Shown here: in pieces, positions 33,851 to 45,800 of the stretch
How the letters are laid out: every line of letters starts with the position of its first letter
How positions within the stretch are numbered: position 1 is the stretch's first letter
Source of the DNA: Anisus vortex
Lineage: Eukaryota > Mollusca > Gastropoda > Planorbidae
Assembly (NCBI GenBank): GCA_949126835.1
Contig: OX421497.1
Span: 46,865,715-46,929,714 of the forward strand
Direction of reading: 5' to 3'
Length of the DNA: 64,000 nt
Translations under genes and position numbers: made by a program
The notes under the pieces: model-generated
Databases searched by the model: none
Told to the model about the DNA's origin: nothing
The model's input: the letters and a program-made list of their open reading frames with translations, nothing else

Positions 33851-34983
33851 ACATTAACACATTTTAACTTGACTCATACCCATCTCTTCTAGGATGGCCA
33901 ACAACAAAAAATAAGTCTTTAAATTAGCAACAGATAAAACACCTTTTAGTTACTTCAGACGTGTGTCTGTGCTTGTGTGTCTGTTTGCCTGTGTGTCTGT
34001 ATCTAAAATGTTAATAGACTTTTTTGTTGTTCAAAGCAAAATACTTTTACTTAGATTTATAACTTCCAGAAAATAATTCTTGGAAAGAAAAAAAAAATAT
34101 TCCTACATTTTTTTTTGTCTATGTGTCAGTGAAGAAGGCTCATAACATTCCCAGGTGTGGCTCGGCCCATAGAACGACAATCTAATCAACGCTAGGCGGC
34201 GCAATGGAATATGATTATAAGAGAGGGGGGGGGGCTCTTCTTCCTCTTTACTATAGACACACTTGAAGCCACCTCCCTCACCTTGTCTCTCTTCTGCCTC
34301 CCCGCTATGTGCATTATAAGAAATATGCCGGATATCGACAAGACAGAGAATGGTCTATTAGAAACAAGCGGAAATAATCGAGATAAGAGTTAGAAGTGTG
34401 AATAGACCCAATGTTATCGGTACGCTGCAGACGATAAAGAGCAAAGCTAAACGAAGCGTGATGCTGTTTACTGCAGCTTGAGGTAATCAACTCCAATTAA
34501 GCCTATCATTGTGTAAACAGTAAACGATAGTCAGGAAATGGACTCTTATATAGTAGGCTACAGAGTAAACGCAAAGTTCGCGAAGTTTGTTCCTCAAGTC
34601 GTAGGGATTTATACAAAATATTGAAATCTTGCATTGTAGCATTTCAGCAACATTTTGTGTTTTCGTGACAGTTATTTTCAAATCTCATCTATTATACTAC
34701 CTTCTCAAAACTTTGTGACTTTATAGCTGGCTGGCAAAAATCTCTTTAGAAAGCTAAATAGACACACTTCTCGCAATCCCATCGGGATGAAACTCGGCAC
34801 ATAGACGTATTGCCGATGACAGCATATTCTAGCACATTTTCAGCTCCATCCCCAACAACTACCTCCAAAAACAGTTATTGTTTTTTCTACCGGGGGGCGG
34901 GGGGATACATCTAAGTCGTTACACTGTTTCAATCATTATTATTCATATCTCTCTTTTTCATTAGATCTAAATCATACACTAGC
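33851..34983. other. unassigned intergenic DNA
   Basis: No gene is recognised. A GATGAAACTCGGCACATAGA segment near 34794 resembles tails of widespread non-autonomous elements, but no ends could be defined. Confidence 0.45.
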
Positions 34984-35300
34984 TTATTCATACATTTAAA
35001 CAAACTTTCATATCTATATAAATATATATAGAGAGACAGACAGACAGATTGATATATACAATAATATATGTATATATAGAGAGAGCAATAGCTAGATAGA
35101 TAGACAGAAAGAGGGATTGATAGATAGATAGATACATACATACATACATAGACAGACACATATAAATATGTATAGAGCTAGTTTGATAGAAGACAAATTG
35201 ATATATAATTAGACAGGCAGATAGACAGATAGACAGACAGATAGATAGATAGACAAACAGACAGACTAACACAAAGATAAAGAGAAAGAGAGAGAGAGAA
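34984..35300. repeat. degenerate GATA/GACA microsatellite
   Basis: A mix of TATA, GATA, GACA and CATA units ending in a GA-run. Minus-strand frames here are artefacts. Confidence 0.9.
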
Positions 35301-36079
35301 GGTGGATGAATGGATGAACTAGGGGAAATCACTTCTAAGTACTTATCCCTACAAAGAAACTGTCTATAGTGCACTCAGAGCTACACCGTCCCTGATTGTA
35401 ATGATGTAATAATGACTCCAGGAAAAACAACTCTTGAAAAACATTTTCAACCTCATCACTGACCTCCCTTTATTTCAACCACGCCCTGTGCCTCTTCAAC
35501 TTTATGAGTTCAAAGGTCATTTTTTTAAATAGAAATAGGCTTTTAACTTAAAAAAATTTTAACGTGTTCATTTCCTTGCTCTCTATATCAAAAGAACATA
35601 GAAGTGGAGGCGGGGAGGGGGGAGCTCTAAGATCTCTCTCTCTCCCTCCCTCCCTCTCTTGTTTTAAATTAGTTACACTTCGGGGAAGCTATTCCCCTGT
35701 CTTTTAAGTGGATGAGTGCGACCCAGCAGGCCCGAGTGCCTCCATCCGTAGACATGCGCACTCGACGAGGAAATAAAACACACACACACACACACAAGAA
35801 AAAGGAGCAAAAGATGGTCAGACCTGGCTGACATGCGCAACACATGGCGGACGGAGCATTTGTTCTAGAATTTTGGCAGCAGACGAATGGACAAGGGGAA
35901 ATAACTCTATTACTAAACACACACACACACACACACTCACAGATGCACACGAATAAATAAGAAAACAAAAAACAAAAAAAAAGATAACAATAAAAACATG
36001 TACTGCAGCTTGTTCATTCTATTTTTTTTACGAAACAAATAATTAAACACATTTTATTTTCCCTAGTGAAAATATTGTC
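35301..36079. other. unassigned intergenic DNA with CA runs
   Basis: CA microsatellites near 35778-35795 and 35918-35936. No gene is recognised. Confidence 0.5.
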
Positions 36080-36335
36080 GGGTGACCGGTTGTAGAATTG
36101 TCTTATGTATTCTAATGATTTGGGTTTAAATCTCTGATGGGCCACAAAAAAAAAAAAAAGAAAATTGTGTTCGGTTTTACAAGCAAGATGACATAAGTTG
36201 GGGTAAAAGAACAAAAGGCGGCTGAACACGTGTGTGCCACACAATCCCCCTAGTATGCCGCAGCTACGGAAACTGGTGAATGCTGCTTCACCGGCCCGAT
36301 GGATCAATTTGGTCCGACGGGATACTTGAACTGTT
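36080..36335 (+). mobile_element. tRNA-derived SINE (S1), diverged, with an A-run insertion
   Basis: A degenerate box B (GGGTTTAAATC) near 36122, an A-run near 36146-36159, then the S1 3' body (CCCCCTAGTATGCC, CGGAAACTGGTGAATGC, TTTGGTCCGACGGG). Confidence 0.75.
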
Positions 36336-36984
36336 ACAACCAAATGATGGGCCTGTGAAATCTCTTGTCGGAATGGAATGATTAGTCATTGTGTTGGCCA
36401 AGTATTGGATGAATGCTTCAACTGTAAAACCCACTTTCCGCAGTTCAGATTGTTGCTTGTTGTTGTTTTTTTTTTTTGTGGTTTCTTTTTGTTTCTCTGT
36501 TGTTTTTTAATAATAATAATAATAATAATTAAAAATTGTTCATTTATATAGTACTTCACTCCATGTTAATGCAAGCATACTCAGCGCGCTCACAAAAACG
36601 AAACGACAATCACACTCTAAAATAGTTTTAAACAAGGTTTCGGCCGATGGAGGCACGAAACGACAATAACATTTTAAAATAGTTTTAAACTAAGTTTTCC
36701 CCGTGTATGTTGATCTACATCAAAATGTTATTGAAAAAAACAACAACATCTTATTGTCTTAAACTATTTCTTTAGTTTTGTCAACACTTGTGTGCGACCT
36801 GAAGCATTTTGCCAAGAAATTTATTTGTCAAAGGGGGGGGGGGGGGGTCATGGTCTCATTCAATAATATAATACAAAGTAGTCTATATCTATAATTAGAA
36901 CTGGATTTTCTTTTCTCTGGCCATTATAAGATAGCCACTTTGATAGCACGTGTAAATGTGTAAGAATGTTGCCATATTTATATT

Positions 36985-37021
<37 letters not shown>

Positions 37022-38868
37022 AGACCATGACAGGGGGGGCGTCTTTACTCATAAAAATATATTCTTTGAAATTCTTAATGAACCCTTGCCTCCTACTCCT
37101 CTTCTCCAGCCCCCAAGTTTCGCCCTTAATTCAACATGTTCATCTTTACCATGCTACTACTTACGCGTTTAAATTTATTTTTTCGTTTTTCGTTGTTGTT
37201 TTGCCTTTTGTGTTTTTAAATATAGCAATTGGCTCTTAATGAATGGCTTGAAAAAAATATTATAGGCTACAGTAGGCTGTACATTATAGGAGTATTTAAG
37301 TATCTTATAGTTAATGGCATCCAGCTTGTTGAGGGGCTTAAGAGCGCCGGCCCTGTTTAGTAGGGAAATACAAGCAGCTGAAAAGTAAAGTTGCATCGCA
37401 CAATGCTTTTCATGCTCATACAAAATATATATTATTTATGTTCATCATTTATTTTCAATATAGTATTTTGTGATTTAAGATAACAATAGATAGATCGATA
37501 AATAGATAGATAGATATGTAGATATATGAATAGATAGATAGGTATATAGATAAATAAATAGACTGATAGATAGATTTATCAGAAAGCCGGCCATTAAAAA
37601 TGTGTTTTACGACGTTTTATACTGTGGAAAAAAAACTTTTGAAAAAAAATTTATAAGATAAGAAGATAAGATAATAAATCAAAATATTATACAATTCATA
37701 CTTACTTGTAAACAAATTATCTCCCTTTCTTATTGTAGTTTTTCGTGGAGTTCAGGGGGAGTTAACTGAACTTAAGTAAGGGAGGTAAAAGAGTTTGCAC
37801 AGAAGTCTGCAGCACTTTAAACATCAAGAGCTCATTTAGCACCCAAACACAAGAAGAGAATCTAAAGGGGAGAGCAACACCAAAGACTGTACAAAAAGAA
37901 AATAGAAAATATAAAAACAAGGGGAAGACCACCCAATTAGATCAAAGTTAACTCCCCTTTATTTTATGGTGTTTTATTTTTGTAAGTTATCTTTCTTTAT
38001 TTTACATCACAAGTTTATGAAAAGAGAAAAATCGTGACCTTTGAACTTTAAACCTTTGTGTGAGTGTGTGTTTTACACATCGTTTTTTTCTTTAGTTCGC
38101 CCTTATTTTGTTTTTTTTTTACTGCGGATCTATAGATCTATCTCTTTTTCTCTCCCCCTTACGCCTTGCTGTATTCAACACAGTGTGTTATAAACGTCGC
38201 GACCCCTTAGACTTAATACATCTCCTCAAGTAGTGGCGACTCCCTACCATACAATTATTTTCGTCGCTACCTTAAAATTGTAATTTGCTACTGTTATGAA
38301 TTGTAATGTAAATATCTGATATATATGATATATTTTCATTGTTACAAATGAAAGCATTGTGATTAATCACAAAAACAATGTGTTATTAGATCTAGTCTAT
38401 ATATTAAGAAATATTTATTCGTATTACAACAACGAACTTCAGTCCGAATGTTGAGATTGTTTCTTTCTCGCCAGATCAGAAATTCGCTGGGCAGTCTTTG
38501 TTAGATCACAAAGAAAGATCATTATACACAATAATAATTCTACTATTGTATTTAGACTTGATAACCAACAAGCTGGAAAACCCTTTTTCACAAAGATAAT
38601 GTTGCTGAAAATGGAATAAGTTAAAGAAGGCGCAACACAGTCTCAGACAGAACAGGATATGACTGAAATAGCTCAATCCCGAAGAGTTTTGTATAGAAAT
38701 CAGTTCTCTCTGTATTGGTATTAATAAGCCCAATGAACTCATCTTGTGATGTCTCATAAACATATTCAACTTTAACTGTAAACTAGTTTTGGAAAGTACG
38801 ATAAAATTTCGTCTGCAGGCATTTTCAAGCGTTCCTTCACATACAATTATCATTTTTATTCTGTTTGT
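36336..38868. other. unassigned intergenic DNA with simple repeats
   Basis: (TAA)n near 36508-36530, (TA)n at 36984-37018, GATA units at 37487-37580 and a G-run near 36833-36847. GGGAGATAA/GTTAACTCCCC-type motifs lie near 37715, 37757 and 37947. The frame at 38506-38892 (minus) shows no recognised domain. Confidence 0.5.
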
Positions 38869-39583
38869 CTGGTTCAATGTGATGTTCCTCAAAGAAAGCA
38901 GATAAGGTAGACAATATGTAGAACTGGTTCAATGTGATGTTCCTCAAAGAAAGCAGATAAGGTAGACAATATGTAGAACTGGTTCAATGTGATGTTCCTC
39001 AAAGAAAGCAGATAAGGTAGACAATATGTAGAACTGGTTCAATGTGATGTTCCTCAAAGAAAGCAGATAAGGTAGACAATATGTAGAACTGGTTCAATGT
39101 GATGTTCCTCAAAGAAAGCAGATAAGGTAGACAATATGTAGAACTGGTTCAATGTGATGTTCCTCAAAGAAAGCAGATAAGGTAGACAATATGTAGAACT
39201 GGTTCAATGTGATGTTCCTCAAAGAAAGCAGATAAGGTAGACAATATGTAGAACTGGTTCAATGTGATGTTCCTCAAAGAAAGCAGATAAGGTAGACAAT
39301 ATGTAGAACTGGTTCAATGTGATGTTCCTCAAAGAAAGCAGATAAGGTAGACAATATGTAGAACTGGTTCAATGTGATGTTCCTCAAAGAAAGCAGATAA
39401 GGTAGACAATATGTAGAACTGGTTCAATGTGATGTTCCTCAAAGAAAGCAGATAAGGTAGACAATATGTAGAACTGGTTCAATGTGATGTTCCTCAAAGA
39501 AAGCAGATAAGAAAGACAATATGTAGAACTGGTTCAATGTGATGTTCCTCAAAGAAAGCAGATAAGGTAGACAATATGTAGAC
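38869..39583. repeat. 55-bp minisatellite, 13 near-identical copies
   Basis: The unit carries CTGGTTCAATGTGATGTTCC and GCAGATAAGGTAGACAATAT. Nearly the only variant is GATAAGAAAGAC near 39508. The first unit continues smoothly from unique sequence on the left. Confidence 0.98.
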
Positions 39584-39769
39584 TCTACATTTTATTTTTA
39601 TTCAACGTTTTATATGCCAAAGCTGAAGTTTCATTTGGAACGATCGAATCTTTTCAGACAAATTAGCCGCAATTAGGGCATATTGGATTTGGTCCTTACA
39701 GTAAAAAATTTAACTCTTTCAAAATGCTAAGATGTCAACCAAGCAGTTAGGCCTATGTGTTTTTCGATG

Positions 39770-39880
39770 GTCTTAGGCGACCCCAAGGGAAATGGACCCA
39801 AAGGGTTTGCGACACACAGGCTGGGAACCACAGAATAGGTAGGCCTATATTCTGTGTTGGGAACCGCTGTTCTCAGGCAT
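39770..39880. mobile_element. possible hAT-type MITE fragment
   Basis: TTTGCGACACACAGGCTGGG with GAACCAC and later GGGAACCGCTGTTCTCAGG resemble the ends of a widespread hAT MITE class (GGTTGGGAACCGCTG). No target duplication was identified. Confidence 0.4.
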
Positions 39881-40535
39881 GTTTGTGTGTGTGTGTCAAA
39901 ACTGGGGCGACAGGGGCAGTAACTCGATACAAGCTTACGTTGTAGTGATGGGGCGGGGGTGAGCTGTGCAGGGGTGGGGGGAGGAGACGGAAGCGTGGGG
40001 ATGTTGATCGTCGGGAAGGGGGTGGGGGTGAGGGACACTTGCTGGTATACAGCGGAGATTATCATGCCCCCCACGGCCCCCACACCCCTCTGATATTTGA
40101 GACGAGATCACAATCCAGTGAGTTTGATAGGCATCAATGGAACATAACGCTAAAACTTCAAATGGCAGAACGCGGGACGAGTGTGTGTATGCGTGTACCG
40201 AAAGGAGGAGGGGGCACAAAAGGGGTAGGGAGTATTGCTTGACTGATTCCGCCATTGAACTGGTGGGCCCTTTCATGGGATTCTTCTTGTCAACGCCTCT
40301 GTACTTCTCTATTTCCGCTTTTTCTTTTAGATCAAGAAATTTAATCAGTATTTTTTTTTTTGTTGTTGTTATCTGTGTGGTTCATTGAAAGTTTTTATGA
40401 AGTCAAACGCCGTTTCCCATGACCTTGAGGACCTTGACCTTGGATGCCCGAAAGTTTTCTTTTACCGTCTGCTAAATGTCCAGGAACAGCTTGCACTGTC
40501 TATTGTTACAACACTAAGATATTCATACGTTAGAC
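39881..40535. other. unassigned intergenic DNA
   Basis: Overlapping frames on both strands are G/C-rich low complexity with no recognised domain. Confidence 0.45.
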
Positions 40536-40722
40536 CAGGGGTCGGCAAACTTTTGATAATAGTGGGCCAATTTAGTATTTCTAATTCATTTATCGCCTAA
40601 AATTCTAAAATGTTCTAGCACTCAAATTCTTGTAGAAAAGAATTGAATTTTTTTTTTTTGTGTCCCCCGCGTGACGTTGAAAGTCGCTCTGCGTGCCAAC
40701 TATGGTAGGTTGCCGACTTCTA
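40536..40722 (+). mobile_element. H1 MITE, full length
   Basis: A perfect 8-bp duplication CGTTAGAC (40528-40535 and 40723-40730) flanks it. The right end has mutated to CGACTTCTA; the left end is CAGGGGTCGGCAAAC. Confidence 0.9.
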
Positions 40723-41154
40723 CGTTAGACTTTTTTTTAAAGAGTCTCGTAAAAATACCGGACGTAACAATGTTAAGGAGTGGCTAAATGGGGGGGGGGG
40801 ACACCAAGATCCTGTCCGAGACTAGCCAACCCGCGGCACGACGATAAGCATGCATCATCACGCCGATAGGGCACCACGTTACATGGGAAAGGGCCTGCGG
40901 TCTCCACAGAATATGCACTACACTTCTTTTTTCCCCTACTGCGCATTTCCCCTTGGATTATAACAACGTGGTGGCACGCTCGTATTCCTGCACTGCCGCC
41001 CGGTGGCACAAATTCCAGACAATAGACCTGGACACCCAGGGCGGGGTTGTGACCGGCTGTTGCGCTCATTGCGTTCCTCCCCACCGAGCCTCGGAGCCTA
41101 TCGGATCGCAATGATACTCGGGCGCTCAACAGGCTCTGTCCAAAATGTGTCAGC
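40723..41154. other. unassigned moderate-GC intergenic DNA
   Basis: No recognised gene; the 118-residue minus frame at 40773-41129 has no known domain. Confidence 0.4.
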
Positions 41155-41235
41155 CCACCGGTGTGCTCTTAATGCAAGCGTATCGGCGGTTTCCACACTT
41201 CGCCAGCGTTGAGGCCCATGGGTACAGAAGTGCAA
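41155..41235 (+). repeat. conserved dispersed repeat C
   Basis: About 80 bp from CACCGGTGTGCTCTTAATG through AAGCGTATCGGCGG to CCATGGGTACAGAAGTGC; it matches 45421-45500 in reverse. Unassigned family. Confidence 0.7.
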
Positions 41236-42045
41236 ACCTTAGACCAGAATCCAGCGGCTAACACAATTAGGTAAAAAGTTTAATTGAAGAAATTTGACCA
41301 TTGGTCTATAAAGTTAACGAATCATATAAAATATAGTTAGAGCGTCACTTTCTTACCCAAAGCGTCTGTGTTCCAATCCAGTTCTTTGTTTAAGCCCGAA
41401 GGGCGTCAATGTTTTTTCTTGGGGGGGGAGGGGGGGGACTTTAAGAGCGCCTGGGCATTGTACTGGACACATAATCCTTATAGTTTAACCAAAATCTTGA
41501 TTTCATATAGCGATTGACAATGACAGCGCGAACAAAACTGTCTTTTTTTGTTCTCCTGGCCTTTCTTATCATTTATATCACGAAGTCAAAGACTCCTCTT
41601 ATTAAGTAGTTCTATCACGAAGTCTTTATTTCTTTGTACTTTGTCAAGTGACATTTTAGGCGACTAAAGAGCGGACGTGACGTCATAAAAGTCGCCACAG
41701 TGCTACAAGTGAAGGTGTTAAAGATATTAACGTAAAGAAACAATTTCCTCCAAAAATTCTACCGTATCTCAGTATCTCAGATAGTGCTGTGATAGTGTTG
41801 TTGTACTCCTGGACAATAAAGCAGCGTACACTGTCGCTGACTCATGTGCAATAAGTGCAAATATATAGTTAATAGATCCAAACATGTATCGTTCAAGTGA
41901 TCTATGTATAGAGGCCTATAAATAATATAACATTGGATGTTTTTATGTCAATTTCGATACCCATTGGCCAATATCAAGACACGTGACCTCATGGCCTTAA
42001 AGCTCTATTTAACTATCGCGAATTTTTCGTTCTCAATCCTGTACT
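41236..42045. other. unassigned intergenic DNA with a CRE site
   Basis: TGACGTCA followed at once by TAAAAG near 41678. A degenerate S1 SINE body may lie near 41430-41480. No gene is recognised. Confidence 0.4.
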
Positions 42046-42205
42046 CCGTCGCTCCGTCATGAAGTGATTAGAATCCCACGCCTGGCACCTGGGTGGCCTG
42101 GTACCCGGGTGGCCTGGGTTCGATTCTCCGTAGAGTATCTTTTTTTTGTTGTAATGAAAGTATAATAATTGTTACCCCGCGCAACGCCGGGCAAATTTAG
42201 CTAGT
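42046..42205 (+). mobile_element. Helitron-like 3' end behind a box B-like sequence
   Basis: The GC-rich hairpin CCCGCGCAACGCCGGG (42176-42191; stem CCC/GCG, loop CAA, one bulge) is followed 9 bases later by CTAGT (42201-42205). That is the layout of Helitron 3' ends (hairpin, then CTRR, T target). A GGGTTCGATTCTCC box B-like sequence lies upstream near 42117. The 5' end is not defined, so the left limit is approximate. Confidence 0.45.
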
Positions 42206-43165
42206 CTTTAATACAAATAGACTGGTAAATTTTTTTTAAGCTTAAAAACCTTGACCTAGGAATGTCTGTTTTGCCTATAGTTTTATTTTGATGTCTGAAC
42301 TTAGTCGTGTGATGGTGCACCGCACTAAAAAAATAATTTTTCTTATTCTGGCAGTCCGTAGCATAGAATAAAAGATTCGTGACAATGCATGCCAGAATTT
42401 TGTGTGGACAATGCATGTTTTGACTGGACCATTGGGTGTTTCTGGATTGTGGACATTGCCAGTTTGGCCAGTGTCACGCATCAGTGAATAGCTGTTTCTG
42501 ACCTTGTGACTGGTCAAATCTGAATTGATCTTGACAAAATTTTCTTTAGATTATATAGATTATCTATGTCTTCCACTATTTGCTTCCTCTCACTTTCTCT
42601 CTTCATCTCTTTCTCTCTCTCTTTTTCTTTCTTTCTCTCTGCCTCTCTTTCTTCATTTTACTTTCCGTGTACCAACTAAAGACTCCAACAGGAAACAGCT
42701 CTATAGCAGCAATAATAAGCAGCTCCAGTAAAACATCCAAGGTCTAGAGCGGCGTGAGATATCAGGAAGATTACAAAGCGGTTGGGAAGTCCTAAAAGAT
42801 GCGGGATGGACGGGTGTCGGGGCGGCGGGGGTTAAATGGTGGCGATACCAACAGGGCGTGGATGGTGGGGAGGAAAGGTAATGCAATACTGTTATCTAGA
42901 GGAATGCATAGGCGTTTCAAAACTGTTCATCTCGCCGGTGGGGAGAGGGGGTGGGTGGAGATTGTGTGACCAGTAATCAAGATAAGGGTCAGTGGCTAAA
43001 CTAACAGTGGAAAGAGGAATTTCGGACAGTAGCGGATACAATGATGGAGGGCTGAGCTTGGGTGTGAAACAGATACAGGTAGGGTGAAGTGTGTAGTGAC
43101 ACACATGTTCTACATCTCAAAAACCTCACACATTGACGCAGCTATACAAATATTATAAATATATT
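42206..43165. other. unassigned intergenic DNA between two Helitron-like ends
   Basis: CT-rich 42590-42655 and a G/C-skewed block 42790-43000. No gene is recognised. Confidence 0.4.
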
Positions 43166-43193
43166 ACAAGCTACATTGCCCAGCGTTGCCCGG
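43166..43193 (-). mobile_element. Helitron-like 3' end, opposite orientation
   Basis: On the minus strand the hairpin CCCGGGCAACGCTGGG is followed by CTTGT, where Helitrons usually have CTAGT or CTRR. The element would extend to the right of this end. Confidence 0.4.
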
Positions 43194-43809
43194 GTGAAAA
43201 AAAACAGGACTGCATGAGGTGCAGATAAAAAATTTGTAAACTACAATTAAATGAAATCTATCAATCTAATATTTAAATTATTATTTTTTTACTGAAGACT
43301 TTTAGGAAAGTAATTTAAAATAATTATTGTAATCGGGTAAAAAAATAGGCAAGTATTTTTATTTAACAAAAATCTAAATTGCCCGTAGATTTACAATGTC
43401 TTTTTTTTTTAAGTTTAAAAAAAAAATTGTCGAAGAAAAAAAGGTACAGTCTAACTGGTCGCCCGCATAGCAGTCCGCTACGTTAACCACTGAGGTAGCG
43501 AAGACTCATGTCCAATGTGAAAAATTATTAGACAGTATATTTAGACTTAGGCCTAAATAGGTCAGTGACACAAACTCACGTGATTTCAAATTGTCCAATG
43601 GGGATCCGTATGCGTACAAACACTCTCTTTTTATATATACATAGATTATTATTACATACAATCAGAACAAAAAAAGTTCACAGGCTAAAAAAAATCTCTT
43701 TTTTTTTTATATTTCTCTTTTTTTTTTTTTTAATATATTCCAACAATCTACCCACCAAAAAATATTTCTTAATTCCAATGCAAGAAGAAAACTGCATTAA
43801 ATAAATTTT
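43194..43809. other. AT-rich intergenic DNA
   Basis: T/A runs; no gene is recognised. Confidence 0.5.
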
Positions 43810-44035
43810 CTTCCCCGGCGACACGAAATGGGTTACCTGAACAAACTAATAGGAAAATTAAACAGTTATTTAACATCACCTACTTAAAGTAAAACCTAAA
43901 TCAAAATGAAAGTCTGCACTCAAACCTTCTGCATAGAAAAATTGTCTGGTACATAAAATATATAAGCGTAGGACGCAATAATATTCTGTGTAGAAGGAGC
44001 GTCTGTAACATATAAGATAAGCGAATGATGAAATA
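43810..44035 (+). mobile_element. LINE-A 3' fragment, diverged
   Basis: ATGGGTTACCTGAACAAACT, then GCGTAGGACGCAATAATATT and GAGCGTCTGTAACATATAAG match the LINE-A tail. There are no intact coding blocks. Confidence 0.7.
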
Positions 44036-44518
44036 ATCTTTTGTTGAGCAGAAGTGTTAACAACCTATAAGATAAAATTTTCAATAAAGGTAAAAATAAA
44101 ATTTAAAAAAACCTTCTCCATCTGATCCATCGTTTCCTGGACGCTCCATGTTTATACTTTCACAAATTCATGGTCTGATAATTTTTGTGTGTGCAGGCTT
44201 TGGCTTAAAACAGTATTTCGAATGGGCAATGGGACGAAGGCTTAAGAAAAGAAATTTCGAATGGGTTTTGGGCTTAACACAACAGTTCAGGCTTTCGGCT
44301 TAAGATAACTTTTTTTTTTTTCATCTGGACAATAAGACATTAAACCTTCAACAGCGGAAGTGGACAAAGACTATTTCCTTTCCTTCGGTTTTATTTGTCC
44401 GAATTGTGAATCTTTTCGCCCCTCCCCTCCCCCGCACCTTGAATTGTTCACACGTTCTGTCTTGCCAGTAGCAGAACTCCTGAGTCTATTGCCACGTCAA
44501 ACTAGTGTGTTTATTTTA
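44036..44518. other. unassigned intergenic DNA
   Basis: No gene is recognised. TTTCGAATGGG and GGCTTAA-type words recur near 44205-44310. Confidence 0.45.
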
Positions 44519-45340
44519 ATTCTATTTTTCCCTTCAGAAAGTCGCAGGGAACTTGATTCTATTTTTCCCTTCAGAAAGTCGCAGGGAACTTGATTCTATT
44601 TTTCCCTTCAGAAAGTCGCAGGGAACTTGATTCTATTTTTCCCTTCAGAAAGTCGCAGGGAACTTGATTCTATTTTTCCCTTCAGAAAGTCGCAGGGAAC
44701 TTGATTCTATTTTTCCCTTCAGAAAGTCGCAGGGAACTTGATTCTATTTTTCCCTTCAGAAAGTCGCAGGGAACTTGATTCTATTTTTCCCTTCAGAAAG
44801 TCGCAGGGAACTTGATTCAATTTCTCCCTTCAGAAAGTCGCAGGGAACTTGATTCTATTTTTCCCTTCAGAAAGTCGCAGGGAACTTGATTCTATTTTTC
44901 CTTTCAGAAAGTCGCAGGGAACTTGATTCTATTTTTCCCTTCAGAAAGTCGCAGGGAACTTGATTCTATTTTTCCCTTCAGAAAGTCGCAGGGAACTTGA
45001 TTCTATTTTTCCCTTCAGAAAGTCGCAGGGAACTTGATTCTATTTTTCCCTTCAGAAAGTCGCAGGGAACTTGATTCTATTTTTCCCTCTAGAAAGTCGC
45101 AGGGAACTTGATTCTATTTTTCCCTTTAGAAAGTCGTAGGGAACTTGATTCTATTTTTCCCTTCAGAAAGTCGCAGGGAACTTGATTCTATTTTTCCCTT
45201 CAGAAAGTCGTAGGGAACTTGATTCTATTTTTCCCTTCAGAAAGTCGTAGGGAACTTGATTCTATTTTTCCCTTCAGAAAGTCGCAGGGAACTTGATTCT
45301 ATTTTTCCCTTCAGAAAGTCGCAGGGAACTTGATTTTATT
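44519..45340. repeat. 37-bp minisatellite, about 22 copies
   Basis: The unit carries TCTATTTTTCCCTTCAGAAA and GTCGCAGGGAACTTGAT. Rare variants (CAATTTC, CTCTAG, GTCGTAG) cluster in the right half. It is unrelated in sequence to the 37-bp array at 33384. Confidence 0.97.
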
Positions 45341-45420
45341 TGTGTTCTCTTTTGTTATTGTTTTTATATAGAATTGGAAAGGGGAGGAAACCCCAAAGCC
45401 AGTAAAGTCTCGGGACTGTT

Positions 45421-45500
45421 AAGCACTTCTGTACCCATGGGCCTCAACGCTGGCGATATGTGGAAACCTCCGATACGCTTCCATTAAGAGTACACCGGTA
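45421..45500 (-). repeat. conserved dispersed repeat C, reverse copy
   Basis: The reverse complement matches 41155-41235 across about 80 bp. Its plus-strand right edge adjoins an S1 3' end fragment. Confidence 0.7.
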
Positions 45501-45504
45501 GAGG

Positions 45505-45541
45505 CAGGCCCTATCGACCAAAATGGTCCGAAATAAGATAC
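45505..45541 (+). mobile_element. SINE S1 3' end fragment
   Basis: GGCCCTATCGACC, then AAATGGTCCGAAATAAGATAC matches the S1 terminus. Confidence 0.55.
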
Positions 45542-45573
45542 TTTTAATATACCTAAATTCCAGGTGTAGGTAT

Positions 45574-45800
45574 GGGAACGGCGTCAGCGCATTCGGCTGG
45601 AGTTCTGAAGATTTCTTGGTTCGAATCCTGAGAGCTAGAATTTATTCCCGGGTCTGGAGGGTATCCCTGAGTCTACGTAGCTCTTGTGCGTAGCTGACAT
45701 TAGTTGGCTGGACATTGTGCTGGTCACACAATCTCCTAGTATGCTATAGAAACTTGTGATGGCTGCTTCAATAGTTTGGTCCTACGGGCCGCTGCTCTTT
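45574..45800 (+). mobile_element. tRNA-derived SINE (S1), near full length, with internal deletions
   Basis: CGGCGTCAGCGCATTCGGC, box B TGGTTCGAATCC, body and TTTGGTCCTACGGG end are present. About 20 bp around the GGGGTAAAGTAAAGG block are missing. Confidence 0.82.
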
